A stretch of 64,000 nt of DNA from Cladobotryum mycophilum (Eukaryota > Ascomycota > Sordariomycetes > Hypocreales > Hypocreaceae): the NCBI GenBank assembly GCA_036429605.1, contig JAVFKD010000002.1, positions 2,790,001-2,854,000 on the forward strand, given 5' to 3'. The notes below the pieces were generated by a model, which ran no database searches, had not been told where the DNA came from, and saw only the letters and a list, made by a program, of their open reading frames with translations. The position numbers were made by a program, and so were the translations under genes. Positions 35,201-45,808 of this stretch are shown here, in pieces (within the stretch, counting starts at the first letter, position 1; every line of letters begins with the position of its first letter).

Positions 35201-36193
35201 ATGTCAACCATTATCACAAAGCTCTCTGTAAGTACCAAGGCCGAGTCATCAGAGAATCATCGTACTAATAATGCCACAGGCTTTGATGGAAGACCAGGTC
35301 CCCACCATCATGGAAAATGTCTTTGAGTGCACTCTCGATATGATTAACAAGGATTTCTCAGAGTTCCCAGAGCATCGTGTCGAATTCTTCAACCTTTTGA
35401 GAGCTATTAACCTGCACTGCTTCCCTGGTATGTTCCTTTGAATCGCTCGACGTTTCTGAATTATTGCTAACTATTAGATAGCCCTCTTGAAACTCGATAA
35501 CAACCAGTTCAAATTTGTCATTGATTCTTGCTCATGGGCATTCAAGCATGACAACAGAGATGTCGAAGCAGCAGGCTTGAACATGTGCTTGGAACTGATC
35601 AACAACATCGCCGAAAAGACAGATATCCCTACGGCCAATGCCTTTTTCCAGCGCTTCTTCATGACTATTCTGCAGGACGTCTTATTCGTTGTTACAGACA
35701 ATGACCATAAGGCAGGCTTCAAGACACAGTCCATGTTGCTGATGAAGCTCTTCTACTTCATCCACCCAGCTGATGGAACACAGCCCAAGATTCAGGGCCC
35801 GGTTTACACTCCAGACCAGGCACAGCCTGGGACTAACAACAGAGAATTCCTCTCCAACTCTGTTGCCACTCTGTTGCAAAACGCTTTTCCTAATCTGCAA
35901 CCGTACGTCGCTACCCCGGCATCGAAGATTTCTTCTTAGCTAACAAGAACCACAGGGCACAAATCACTAGCTTCGTCGAGGGCCTGTTTACGCTTAACAC
36001 GCAGTACGACAAGTTCCGTCTTAACCTACGTGACTTCCTCATTTCACTCAAGGAATTTGCTGGCGACAACGCCGAGTTGTTCATTGTCGAAAAGGAACAG
36101 CAGGAACGCGACGCTAGGACAGCAGACATGGAGAGACGACAAAAGGTTGGCGGTCTTCTGAAGCCATCAGAACTTGAGGACGAAGAGCTATGA
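32281..36193 (+). CDS. CRM1: Exportin-1 (CRM1/Xpo1), nuclear export receptor
   Basis: Eleven exons: 32281..32343, 32426..32455, 32556..32628, 32735..32806, 32872..33593, 33658..34420, 34472..34942, 34998..35227, 35280..35427, 35482..35902 and 35956..36193; all phases agree, 1076 aa. It binds Ran-GTP and leucine-rich export signals and carries cargo through nuclear pores. The N-terminus (VRAFYEGQGDQQKAAQAALN, YLGLQVLDNVIMTRWKVLP, QEWPHNWPTFI) and the central cargo-groove block (NVLCWAIGSIS, KDLLGLTEMKRGKDNKA, MYIVGQYPRFL) match the family closely. The groove Cys (near residue 494) is the residue that leptomycin B modifies in sensitive species, so sensitivity is predicted. It ends in the acidic, helical tail seen in CRM1 (ELEDEEL). 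Exon 2 is only 30 nt. Intron 3 uses a weak GGAAG acceptor at 32734, chosen because it gives the conserved K-Y-L-G-L-Q; the stronger CAG five bases upstream breaks the frame. Confidence 0.96.
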
Positions 36194-37320
36194 CTTCCTC
36201 AGGAACTGAGAGCAGAAGTTGCACCGAGACGGGGCGAAGAGCCTTTGTCAGCCACAGAGGAGGTTGAAACCCAATATGGGGCGTCAGACGGCTGGGAGTT
36301 GTACGGACTATGAAATACAAGCCCTTCAACTTTCAACCCGGCTGCGATCTTGGCTGACCTTTAGGACAAATCGAAACCCCCATTTTCTTTTTGTAGTGAT
36401 ACCATCCATAGAAGAGCCACGCGGCCCCGGTGGCGCCTTGGAACCTCCGACTTATCTGCCAAAAAGAAAAAGCAAGACGCCGGACTCTCTCACCTTTTTT
36501 TTAATTACCCGTATTAAGATTGTCTGGAAACTGAGAAAAAAACAACAAAAGCCAAATGTTTTGTCAAGTCGGGGGTTGGTTGTGTAGAAAAAGCGAGGAT
36601 GAAGGCTTTGGAGTGGGGGGGCCGTGATGGAAGGAAAAGGGGTGATGAGACCAAGATAGGAGGAAAACAATACGAGCCTATGCTGTGGATTTCTTCGCGC
36701 GCAAGGGGATGAGGGGCAAGAAGGCGATAGATTTAATCGTAGGATTATGTACTGTTTTTTGTGTCATGAGACAGATGATTAATAAAGCACACTACGATGA
36801 ACAAACTTTGGGTCATGGCTTATGTTTTCTATTGTTGTTTCCCCTGAGGGAACTATATTGATGAACTATATTCCAAGATTCCATCATATATGTTCTTGAC
36901 AGACACGGCTGTCTAAAGATTCGTGTCATACATTAGGGCATGAGCCGTCTACTGCGGCCTTGGATGCTTTGACGTCCTGGGACAATGTCAAGAATCAACT
37001 AATCGGTGTATGTGGCAATTACCGATACTAGATATTGTGGCATTGGTTTGATCTGATACCAAGTGCTTGAGACATCTTCCATGCATCATCTGCAAGGCTT
37101 CCAGTTTGTCGACATAGGGCCTCAAGCCCCTGGACCCTGGATGATACACCATCCAAGAACATCCGGAGGTAAGAGAGATTGCAGAGTACAGTGCGGCCTT
37201 TTACCTTGCCATAAACGCAATAGGTACTTATATATCACCCGCTGAGAGCTTCCCTATTTCTCTCATTATCTCATTATATCATTATATCATGAATATTCAA
37301 TGCTTTACAAGTTGGTAGTT
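36194..37320. other. 3' UTR of CRM1 and convergent spacer
   Basis: An AATAAA signal at about 36781-36786 could end the CRM1 transcript about 590 nt after its stop. The rest lies before the 3' end of the minus-strand Zn2Cys6 gene. No further gene is seen. Confidence 0.5.
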
Positions 37321-38906
37321 TCAATCATTTTCGGTGTCAATCACCTTCAGTGGCCATGCCAGGGCTTCATGCCAATGGCTTCCTAGGTGTCCCGCAATAG
37401 CACGGATCATATTGGCACCGACATTCTCAAATGTCCAGAAGCGTCGACAACGGTGCAGTAAGACGCCGAAATAAGCAAGAATGATGAGTGCCTCGGGTCG
37501 AAGTGTCCGCAGCACAGTAGCGAACTCTGCCGGTATGGTAACAATGAAACCAGAGGCAGCGTGGGGTACACCCTGGTCCGGGAGACCGTTCTGCATATCA
37601 AAGCCCCATTGGAGGCGTTCAATGCAACCGAGGCAAGCCTCAGCGCTAGCAGTATCGAGACGAGAGCCTGAGCCAGATTCACCGGTGCTGGTTGACGTGG
37701 CTGAGGAAGCATTGATGAGCTGCACAAGGGACTCACACTCTGTTCCCTGTGAGAGTTTTACATTGGCCGTGTTCGCTGCATCGTTGGATATTTGAAGGAG
37801 AGGAGAGAGCTCCGATTGCATAAGATAGCTCCATGTTGGGCGAATTAGAGACAGCATGCCACGATGGAGATGCATGCACTCAACCATGCGTTGGATGAAA
37901 CCATGAAAGTGGGTAGAGTTGCCGCTCTGAGGGTCAGGGTTGTTGCGATGTTGATGCAACGTCTCGGCTAGGACTTGCAAGCTGAGAAGGCTGGCAAAGA
38001 GGAAACGTGGCACGCAGGTGGCTTTATCCTCAGCTGGGAGGTCAGCGGTTAGGCGAGTAAAGGAGGAGACAGCGCGTGTCTGCAGTTCAGTAGCCTGGTG
38101 ACGGAGCGAGGCTGGGGTGCCCGCAAAACTGGACTCGCCAGATTCGGTTCGGACAGCGAGATGCAGAGCAGACAAGGCAAGGAATTGATCGATAAGGTAA
38201 GGGGCATCGACAGAATAACGAATAGCAATGTCGACGACGCCCTTGACCTGGTCCTGGGCTACAACACTGTCTCGCTCAGCTGAAGTGGAGGCATGGTGGA
38301 AGAGCATCAGGTGCTGGGCCGTGAAGAGAGACGGGGGAGGTGCAGGGGGTAGTAAGCTGTGCTCTTGTTGAAGGACTCAGTAAAAGAAGGCAGAGTTTGT
38401 GTTGAGGTCGCTGTAGGAGGACGGAAGCGATCTGTTGATGCTGAAGTTGGCACCGAAGCTGATGACGTTGGGTATAATAATGCCTCCAAGCCGGCGGGCG
38501 TTACCGTCATGGGCATCACTTCCGGACTACAGACGGGCCATGGAGCCGGATGTTGCGATGACTGCGGTTGCGGTTGCGGCTGCGACTGTGGCTCCGGTTC
38601 ACAAGACTGTGAGTGGGGAGAGTTTCTGCTCATAGAAGAGGAATCCGTAGCGGGACTGAGAGAATGTAGTTGAGGTTGAGATACCGTTGGAAATGAGCAG
38701 GCTCGTTCGGCAATGGTACAGTTGGTGCATGTTGGACGACGCTCGTCACATCGAATATGCCGTCGCTTGCATTCGCTGCAACCATTCCGAGACTTTCGAT
38801 GGGAGCGTCGCGTCTTGACGACACCACCTCCACCACCACTACCACCACCACTACCACCACCACTACCACCATTTGCATGGTTGCCAATCTGATGCGGCGA
38901 TGCCAT
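37321..38906 (-). CDS. Zn2Cys6 transcription factor (one apparent frameshift)
   Basis: No intron is needed. The DNA-binding module near residues 38-70 is complete: Cys-SE-Cys-KRRHIR-Cys-DERRPT-Cys-TN-Cys-TIAERA-Cys, preceded by basic residues (RRSHRKSRNG). An N-terminal Gly/Ser run (ACC repeat on the plus strand) and a Gln-Pro-rich linker (QPQPQPQ) surround it. The C-terminal half (FHHASTSAERD..., DQFLALSALHLA, VECMHLHRGM, WPLKVIDTEND) has the layout of the fungal transcription-factor domain seen in sterol-uptake-control-like regulators. The frame is lost in a C5 run (plus-strand G5 at 38345-38349). One extra C gives TAYYPPAPPPSLFTAQHLMLF and a protein of about 528 aa. Targets are unknown. 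The neighbouring RTA1-like gene lies in the same orientation, 836 bp upstream. Confidence 0.8.
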
Positions 38907-39364
38907 TTTCCCAAGATGTTTGTTCCTTTTTGTCTTTCTGAATAACTGATCAAGACTCCAACAAAAAATGAGGAGAGCGAAAAGAAGAGGGAGGAAAGCG
39001 AACGGAAGATGACGACGATGGCGATGATGATGATGATGATGATAATAATGGCGAGGGTTGAGAATAAAGAGGAAGACAAAAAAACTTCGACCATGATTTG
39101 AACTTTTTTGACTTTTTGACTTGATTTGATTGATGGCGCGTCAGCCAAAGAAGAAGGAGCAACTTCAAACGTCAACCACGCCTGCAGCTTATGCAGATGG
39201 ACCAGTATGTGTTATCAATCATTCCTTCCGAATCAGCAGAAAATAGGTTCAATAAGAAATAAAAAATAAAAAATAAAATAAAAATAACAAAGAGATTTAT
39301 ACCAAAATAAGAAATAAATACAACATAAACTCCGACCGCTGCTCGTATAGGGAACAAGAGAAGC

Positions 39365-39435
<71 letters not shown>

Positions 39436-39741
39436 GAAAAAACTATGTCGCTTGCGGCCGGCAAAAGATTCTCAGCATGTAATGTGTGTGTTATGTATGT
39501 GTGTAGAGGTAGGTAGCAAGTAGTAGGTAGGCATGTACTTTCCGTCCGTATTGTAACTCCGTATCATGTAGAAAAATATGTGTTCTATGACAGAAGGGGA
39601 AATTGCGAATACGAGGTGCAGCTTCTTCTCGGTTTTTTTTGGTTGCAAGAAAGAGCAGTAGTCTCTCTCTCCCTCTTTTTGTCTCTCTCTCTCTCTCTGG
39701 CATTTTTTGGGGGGTCTTTTCTTCCCAAACAACTCACCTTC
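38907..39741. other. Promoter of the Zn2Cys6 gene and 3' flank of the RTA1-like gene
   Basis: It contains GAT-type repeats near 39019-39045, A-rich AAATAAAA stretches near 39255-39300, and a long (GA)n tract at 39366-39425. CT-rich sequence follows to 39710. Confidence 0.55.
39366..39425. repeat. (GA)n microsatellite, about 30 units
   Basis: An almost perfect GA dinucleotide tract between two same-strand genes. Such tracts can exclude nucleosomes or bind GAGA-type factors; that role is only an inference here. Confidence 0.9.
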
Positions 39742-40750
39742 TTACCGCCTTGAATGTTGATGACTCGTAACGTCGACGCCACCGGTACTCGAGCCTCCGC
39801 GAAGCTCATATGTTCCAGCTTCCATGTTCCCATCGATGGATTCCCATTGACGTCGTGGCTTGGCTGTGGAGGGGCTAAGGTCGCCCGGGTACCACCACCC
39901 GTATACGACCATGGTACCAACCATGAGTACCGCATCAAACAGGTAGAGCATCCATTCGTGCTTCATGGGGTAGCCACCATTGCCCGAAACGTATTCCACC
40001 ACGCGGAAGATGGATCGCACCATGATAAAGACGCTTGACGCATACAGCATCGTCAGGATGCCCTGCCACTTGGGTCCCTCCTGCATGGCTTCTGGCGTCG
40101 GCGATCGTAGCATCCGTCGGTGAAACACAATCGCCACAACCGCATAGAAGCCAAACATGATGATCTGGACGCAGAGTCCTCCGAGAACGATATTCTCGGC
40201 CGTCTTCTGCGGAAACGTCTTTGATGCCATGAGCCCGCCGCCGGAGCTCTGCACCAAGAACGACAGGATGTCTCCCGCCACAAAGATCTTGGTGAGCCAT
40301 TGTACCCGCACCAAGGAATGGTTTTCTCCGTGTATGAAGCGGATAAGTCGACCAAGTGTCATGTACAGCGACGCTGCGAACAGGGCTGGGCCAACTAGAA
40401 TGAGGATGCTCTGGATGACAAACGGACCCAATTGATCGGTATGGCTATGGGCCGCAGCTCGTGCAAAGTATCCAATAACCTCAACTATTGGAATAGCAAA
40501 TTAGCCTTCCATCGAATTCACGTCATCTTGGAAGAAGAAGAAAAAGAAGTAGTTGGCTTGCCCGCAATCACTTACAGAGGCCACCAATGGCAAATGGGAT
40601 GCTGAACAGAGTCTTGGTCTTATACATTCGCCAGCATATAACCCCCGTCCCTAGCAGAAAGAGGAGGGCAAATATGATGGCGGCTGGAATTGATGGAACA
40701 TACTGCCAAGCATAGTATTGCGTCCCAGCAAGCGGTAACAGTTTCGTCAT
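39742..40750 (-). CDS. RTA1-like seven-helix membrane protein
   Basis: Exons: 40750..40576 and 40484..39742 (91-nt intron, GTAAGT donor, CCAATAG acceptor), giving 305 aa. Hydrophobic helices are visible in order, for example SIPAAIIFALLFLLGTGVIC, FVIQSILILVGPALFAASLY, a segment near FVAGDILSFLVQSSGGG, IVLGGLCVQIIMFGFYAVVA, ILTMLYASSVFIMVRSIFRV and LYLFDAVLMVGTMVVYG. GDILSFLVQSSGGG, RSIFRVVEY and HEWMLYLFDA are family hallmarks of the fungal RTA1 domain. In yeast, relatives Rta1 and Rsb1 act in resistance to 7-aminocholesterol and in release of sphingoid bases, so lipid movement at the plasma membrane is a reasonable guess. The C-terminus is hydrophilic. The stop codon lies inside a GGTAAG string, so a further 3' splice cannot be excluded. 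Confidence 0.9.
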
Positions 40751-41536
40751 GGTGAATTATACAGGTATAAAAAAAGAAGCTATGTAGTAGAAATGTCGTC
40801 GAGCAAAGAAAGAACGTTACAATTGAGTGATAAGGTTTTATGCATGAAAGAGACCCTCCTGCACGAGGGACTGATGATTATATAGACCCCCAACCCACAG
40901 CTCTTATGTATCCCCATTCCCGCGCGCATCTTCATCCCAAATCAGGAAATCTTCTAGCAATAGCAAATACGCGTGTTCTAGACAAAGTGGATGCCCCTGC
41001 AACTGCATCGATCCCTTCATTCGATGTGGGTTCCCCATCCGGCGCATCTTCGATCCAAATCCGGCCGTCCTCTCATCTTGTAAACACGCGTGAGCTAGAA
41101 CAATGTGGGTGCCTGAAAAGCCCCCTGGTCGAACCCACGTCCTGTGAGCAAGAGGATTGGCTGCCTCGCAACGTTGCTCGGTAAGAATACGCGTATTCGA
41201 TATTGGATCCGCAGCCCGACTCAGCCCCTTGGCTAGATTAAAAACTAACACGACATTATACGGCAGCCAATTGCTTCCCGATGCCGATTATCGCAACCAT
41301 GTCGGGGCGGTTACTCGCACTCTCATCGGTGTAGTATTTCTCGAATCGCATGTTTCATACTTTTTGCATTGCGCGTCTTCTTACGTAGTAACAATGGCTA
41401 AGCCATGATGCCTCGTTGGGCTCAATTTCACCGTTTTCCGCAGCAAACAACCGTCGTAGATTGGGGCGCGGGAGCGCTACCGGGATATGCCGCCCCAGAT
41501 AAGACATCCATCCAATTGTTGGTATATTCCGTAGTT
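40751..41536. promoter_or_regulatory. Upstream region of the RTA1-like gene with spaced ACGCGT repeats
   Basis: Two diverged tandem copies of an ~85-bp block (about 40914-41000 and 41033-41114, offset about 117 bp) share CCCCAT, GCGCATCTTC, ATCCAAAT-like, ACGCGTG and CTAGA elements. ACGCGT occurs at 40969, 41086 and 41189, the last inside the 14-bp palindrome GAATACGCGTATTC. ACGCGT is the Mlu1 cell-cycle-box core in yeasts; a regulatory role here is inference. The right end is the 3' flank of spb4. Confidence 0.55.
40914..41114. repeat. Two imperfect tandem copies of an ~85-bp block
   Basis: Copy 1 is 40914-41000 and copy 2 is 41033-41114. Long matched stretches are CCCCAT, GCGCATCTTC, ACGCGTG, CTAGA and GTGG.TGCC.TG. 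By eye about three quarters of aligned bases agree. Confidence 0.65.
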
Positions 41537-43477
41537 CTAATCATCAAACCCTTCAAACTCGTCTTCCTTTGCCTCTGCTTTTGCTAAATTTTGCTTCCTC
41601 ACTTGCTGGATCAAGTCACGTAGCTTCTGCTGTTCCAGTTTCTCCTCATCCGTCATCTTTGCCGTCTTCTCAGCGTCTCTCTTTTTCTGTCGCTTTTCTC
41701 GTCGAACAACGCGGTGTTCTTCCGTCTCTTGCTTGACGCTCCACGCCTCATTGTTCCTCCTCCTCTTCTTAGCCTCTGCCGCCCTCTTTTCATTTTCTCC
41801 CGATTTATCCGCCTCTAGTGCCTCCTGCCTTGCTTGCTCGCGCGCCTTATCTTTATAGGAATATGTGTCCCAATCAATCTCCTGCCCCAACATCTTATCA
41901 CCCTCCCATGTCTTAAGCTCAGGCATCCTTGGCATACGAAGCAAACCCCATGCATGGCCGAGGTCTGTCCAGTCCAGATCGCCAACCCTAAATATCGAGG
42001 TGGCTTGGTGGGCTCCGTAACTTCGTGCCCAACTCACAAAGGCCTTTTGCGCCTTGTCATAGAGCGCTCGGTCCGTTTCAACCAATTGTCGGTATTTGGC
42101 GGTTGCTGCATTTGCATCCTCTTCCGTCACATCAATGCTAGGTTTTTCCAACTCCTTGATTGGTGTTTTTCGGATATCCAAGAACTTGACGTAATCCTCC
42201 TCTCGTCCGGGGTGAAGCATCACCACCGCCAGTCCCTTTCGTCCTGCACGGCCTGCACGTCCACTGCGATGTATGAAAACTTTGGGATCTGACGGTGCAT
42301 CTATCTGAACAACCAAGTCAACCTGGGGAATGTCCAATCCTCGAGCTGCCAAGTCTGTTGTCAACAATATTGTTGGTGATACCGAGGTTAGAAAACGATT
42401 AAAATTCTTTTCTCGCACTTTTGCAGGATGTTTTCCGTGGAGTGGTATTAGGGCAAACTGTGAAGGCAGAATTTCTGGTAGAATATGTTGAAAGTAGTCC
42501 ACGGCGGCGCATGTTGATAAAAACACAATGCTTCGCTGTGGTTTCACGGGTAGTTGTTCCAGAATCTGTGCCAGAGCTGGCAGTTTATGGCTGGCTGGCT
42601 GAACCGTATAGCACATCTGCAAACTTGCGGGTATCCTTCTATCCTCGACAATGCCACCACCATTCTTCATTTTGACTTTGACCTCAATTTTCACTGGGTT
42701 TCGCAATCCCACTCGGATAATCTCACTGACAGCCTCGCTGACACTCGCACTGAACAGACCAGTTCGCCTCTGTTTCGGGAGGTGGGAGAGAATGCCTGAC
42801 AAATCTTGCTTGAATCCCAAGTCGAGCAACCTATCCGCCTCGTCAAGGACAAGCACCTCGAAGGAAGATTGGGTGCAATGAACATGTGGCGAGGCTAGTA
42901 GCTCCACAAGTCTACCAGGAGATGATATCAGAACGTTCGGGCTGTGTCGTACAAAATAGCTAAGATCTTGCGCCGTTGTTGTAGTGCCTCCTACCAGCAA
43001 TTGAGGCACGATGACAGGAACGGTTGTATTAGGTCTCTTGTCCTCTCCTTTGAGATGTGGTAAGAGTTCGGCGGATGGGGCATGGAATTCGAGAAGTGAC
43101 AGTAAAACCGAGTGGATTTGAGCAGCGAGCTCTCGGGTGGGCGAGACAACAATGGCACCGATGTGATGTTTCTTGGTCGGTTCCGCTAGGCGCAAAAGTC
43201 TTTGGACAATGGGGATCAAGAAAGCCAACGTCTTTCCACTACCAGTGACAGCCTAAGTGAGTCAGAATGCGATAATCTTCATTGCGTAGTAGAATTGACT
43301 TACCTCGACTACAACATCCTTGTTTCCAAGAAAATGCGGCAGAGTCGCAGCTTGCACCGGGGTCATCTGGGTAAAGCCCAGGCTCGACACAGCGTCCAGA
43401 ATCCATTCCGCCAAAGGAGGCGTCAAGCCATCCCAGGCTCTAGGATTCTTCTTGACTGGGACTTTTCCTGGAGCCAT
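41537..43477 (-). CDS. SPB4: DEAD-box ATP-dependent rRNA helicase Spb4
   Basis: Exons: 43477..43304 and 43252..41537, giving 629 aa. The Q motif is GFTQMTPVQAATLPHFLGNKD; motif I AVTGSGKT is formed at the start of exon 2 (residues 59-66); then VVSPTRELAAQI, DEAD at about 195-198, SAS (GLFSASVSEA) in place of SAT, TTDLAARGLDIP and HRSGRAGRAGRKG. After the helicase core comes AKAFVSWARSY-like sequence (QKAFVSWARSYGAH) and WDTYSYKDKAREQARQ, followed by a highly basic, coiled C-terminus ending FEGFDD. This order is the Spb4 signature. Spb4 works in the nucleolus on 25S rRNA in late pre-60S maturation. The start MAPGKVPVKKNPRAWDGL matches the usual short N-terminus. Divergent to DGK1 across a 1.1-kb spacer. 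Confidence 0.95.
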
Positions 43478-44608
43478 CGCAGAGAAGGAAGGAAATATTA
43501 AAAAAAAATCAACGATGGAATCCTCAGCAGCTAAGCTCTTTGGAAAGCGCCTCTGTCGCAAAACCAAGAAGTTGGACTTTGACTGCAACTTTCTCAAGAA
43601 ATTTGGTTATCTTATCTTATCGTGGCGTTTAACTTATCGGCACGTGAAGTCATCTGAGCATTAGCGGCTTGGCGCTAAACCCCAACGAGACATTGACGTT
43701 GTGGACCCTTTGACTAAGCCAAGGCGTTATGACAGTTTTGACTGGTTGGAACGGTGCTTGAGGCTTTCTGTTGGCGTTCATCGTACATACATGAAGATAC
43801 AGGATGCGGTCAGGCAGCGCAGGGCTCAGTGAAAAAAGGCACCGCCTTGACAGCTCTGTTAATGCATCCCGCCTCGAAGCCTAGCTACGTAGTAACACCG
43901 ACTATCTATACGCATCTTTCACGTGTAATTCAACAAAAAAGAAACAAAGTGCACTGCCGTTCCCAACAACTCATGATGGGAAAGGTTCATGTGGTCGCAG
44001 CAAAGAAGCCACTGATGATCAGACTCCGGGGTCACATGTACACTTACTATGCCTAGCTAAGCGGCGCCACCTCCGAGACACTACACAACGGCATGGTTTG
44101 TACAAAAGGGTTGATTAAATTTTCTTAAAAGGAACATTGAATGCATTTGCTATCACTGTGTATGTGTATGTGTGTGTGTGTGTACAACGGTGGTACCAGC
44201 TCTTGTGCCATTGATTATCTCTGGACTGATTGTCCCTCCAGGTATTATCTCACATGCGCACGTTGTTGTTCCGTCCCGGACACCAGAACCAGAACCAGAA
44301 CCACGGTCTTCACGCATCATGCGGTAGGGGGTCCAACCTCCGCTGCAGCATAAGTAAAAAACATCATCCTGGAGCCTCCCGAGTCCCTCAAGCGCCCCTC
44401 ATCCCCCAACCACAACCAAATAAAGAGGACACCGCGTTGCCCATACGTTTTTGCGCTCTTTGATCCCCCAAACTCCGCAATCGCGCGCCGCTCTCGCAAA
44501 GACTCACATCTCCGCACCTCGTCTTTTTGGCCTTCGAGCTTTGAATCTCTCAGGCGCATCGTCGCCGGCGCTGTTCGCTGTCCTGCACTTCCACCCGTCT
44601 CTTTCGCC
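43478..44608. promoter_or_regulatory. Divergent spacer SPB4/DGK1 (1.1 kb)
   Basis: It contains a TG-rich repeat at about 44157-44182 and three CCAGAA units at about 44281-44301. The 150 bp before 44609 are CT-rich with CGCC-type leader sequence. No gene is seen inside. Confidence 0.5.
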
Positions 44609-45808
44609 ATGTCCCTCCGCCGCAAGTCAAGCAACGGGGTGCCCGACTACCCACGCGTTATCTCACCAAGCCCGACGCCCTCTGAGCGGGAGAAGCAGGA
44701 GTATGTTGGACCAACCACCCGGTCGAGAAGAAAGGCACCCGCGCAGGAGGCCCTCGAGGAAATCAGCGATGAAGAATCATACAGCGGCGCTGCTGAACTC
44801 CGGAGGTCCCGCACAAGAAGTCGCTCCCCTATTACGGTCCCCCGCATGACACCGAAAACCTCGAACTTGCCGATCAAGGAACAAGATAAAGTACCTAATG
44901 GGTCAACGAATGGAGCTGCAAATGGATCAGCCAACGGGTCTGCAAATGGTACCAAAGTGGCTTCGAATGGCCACCTGGCTCCTCCTCAAGTTGCAGCAGC
45001 CTCATTCTGGAGCTGGCGCGACTTTAGTCGCAGTCCCAGTCCTCTGGGCCTCATTCCCATCCACCGACAGTGGAGGACGTTTGTGCACAAACATGAAGTC
45101 CCAAGAAAAGTCCTTCATGTGTCCATCGGATTCTTCGTCGTCTGGCTATATACCACAGGCACCCAGACTAGCGTAGTCCCTCCGTATTTGATGGGCGCAC
45201 TGATTCCCATCACGACAGTTGACTGGCTGCGACACAGATATGCATCCTTCAACAGATTCTATGTCAGGGTCCTAGGTGCCCTCATGAGAGAGAGCGAGTA
45301 CTCTGGCTGGAACGGTGTCATCTTTTACCTTTTGGGTGCATGGATCGTTCTGTACTTCTTCCCCAAGGATGTTGGTGTCATGAGCGTTCTTCTCCTCAGC
45401 TGGTGTGACACCGCGGCCAGCACCTTTGGCCGTCTCTGGGGTCAATACACACCCAGACTCCGCCGTGGAAAGTCCCTGGCTGGCTCCCTGGCTGCTTTCC
45501 TGATGGGAGTGGCCACCTCTTATTTCTTCTACGGGTGGCTCGTGCCAGCCATCGGGCCCATGCCCGGCGATGAGAACTTCATGTTCCAGGGTACTCTCAC
45601 GCTTCCCCAGGCAGTGACTGAGGCCATTGGGCTTTCTGACAGCGTAGCATCTATTTCCGGCTCGTTGGCACTCGGCGTCATGGGCATCTTTTCCGGATTC
45701 GTGGCCTCGGCCAGCGAGGTCGTCGACCTGTTTGGATGGGATGACAATCTGACTATTCCTGTTCTCAGCGGCATCGGCATGTTTGGGTTCCTCAAGCTCT
45801 TTGGCTAG
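44609..45808 (+). CDS. DGK1: CTP-dependent diacylglycerol kinase (Dgk1-like)
   Basis: Single exon, 399 aa. The first 130 residues are polar and low-complexity (RSRRK, an acidic ALEEISDEESYSG patch, NGSANGSANG repeats), a likely regulated cytosolic tail. The membrane domain follows: HEVPRKVLHVSIGFFVVWLY, LMGALIPITTVDWLRHRY, GWNGVIFYLLGAWIVLYFF, VGVMSVLLLSWCDTAASTFG, then RLRRGKSLAGSLAAFLMG and two or three further helices. SWCDTAASTFGR and GKSLAGS match the Dgk1/Sec59 CTP-transferase group. Yeast Dgk1 phosphorylates diacylglycerol with CTP to phosphatidate at the ER and nuclear envelope, opposing Pah1 and supporting membrane growth. The yeast protein is shorter (290 aa), the difference being the N-terminal tail. 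The Met at 44609 follows a CGCC leader context. Confidence 0.92.
   Translation: MSLRRKSSNGVPDYPRVISPSPTPSEREKQEYVGPTTRSRRKAPAQEALEEISDEESYSGAAELRRSRTRSRSPITVPRMTPKTSNLPIKEQDKVPNGSTNGAANGSANGSANGTKVASNGHLAPPQVAAASFWSWRDFSRSPSPLGLIPIHRQWRTFVHKHEVPRKVLHVSIGFFVVWLYTTGTQTSVVPPYLMGALIPITTVDWLRHRYASFNRFYVRVLGALMRESEYSGWNGVIFYLLGAWIVLYFFPKDVGVMSVLLLSWCDTAASTFGRLWGQYTPRLRRGKSLAGSLAAFLMGVATSYFFYGWLVPAIGPMPGDENFMFQGTLTLPQAVTEAIGLSDSVASISGSLALGVMGIFSGFVASASEVVDLFGWDDNLTIPVLSGIGMFGFLKLFG

Noticed and set aside
38630..39175. 181-codon frame with poly-Ile and poly-Val runs
   Set aside because: Created by GAT and ACC repeats at the start of the Zn2Cys6 gene, read in the wrong frame.
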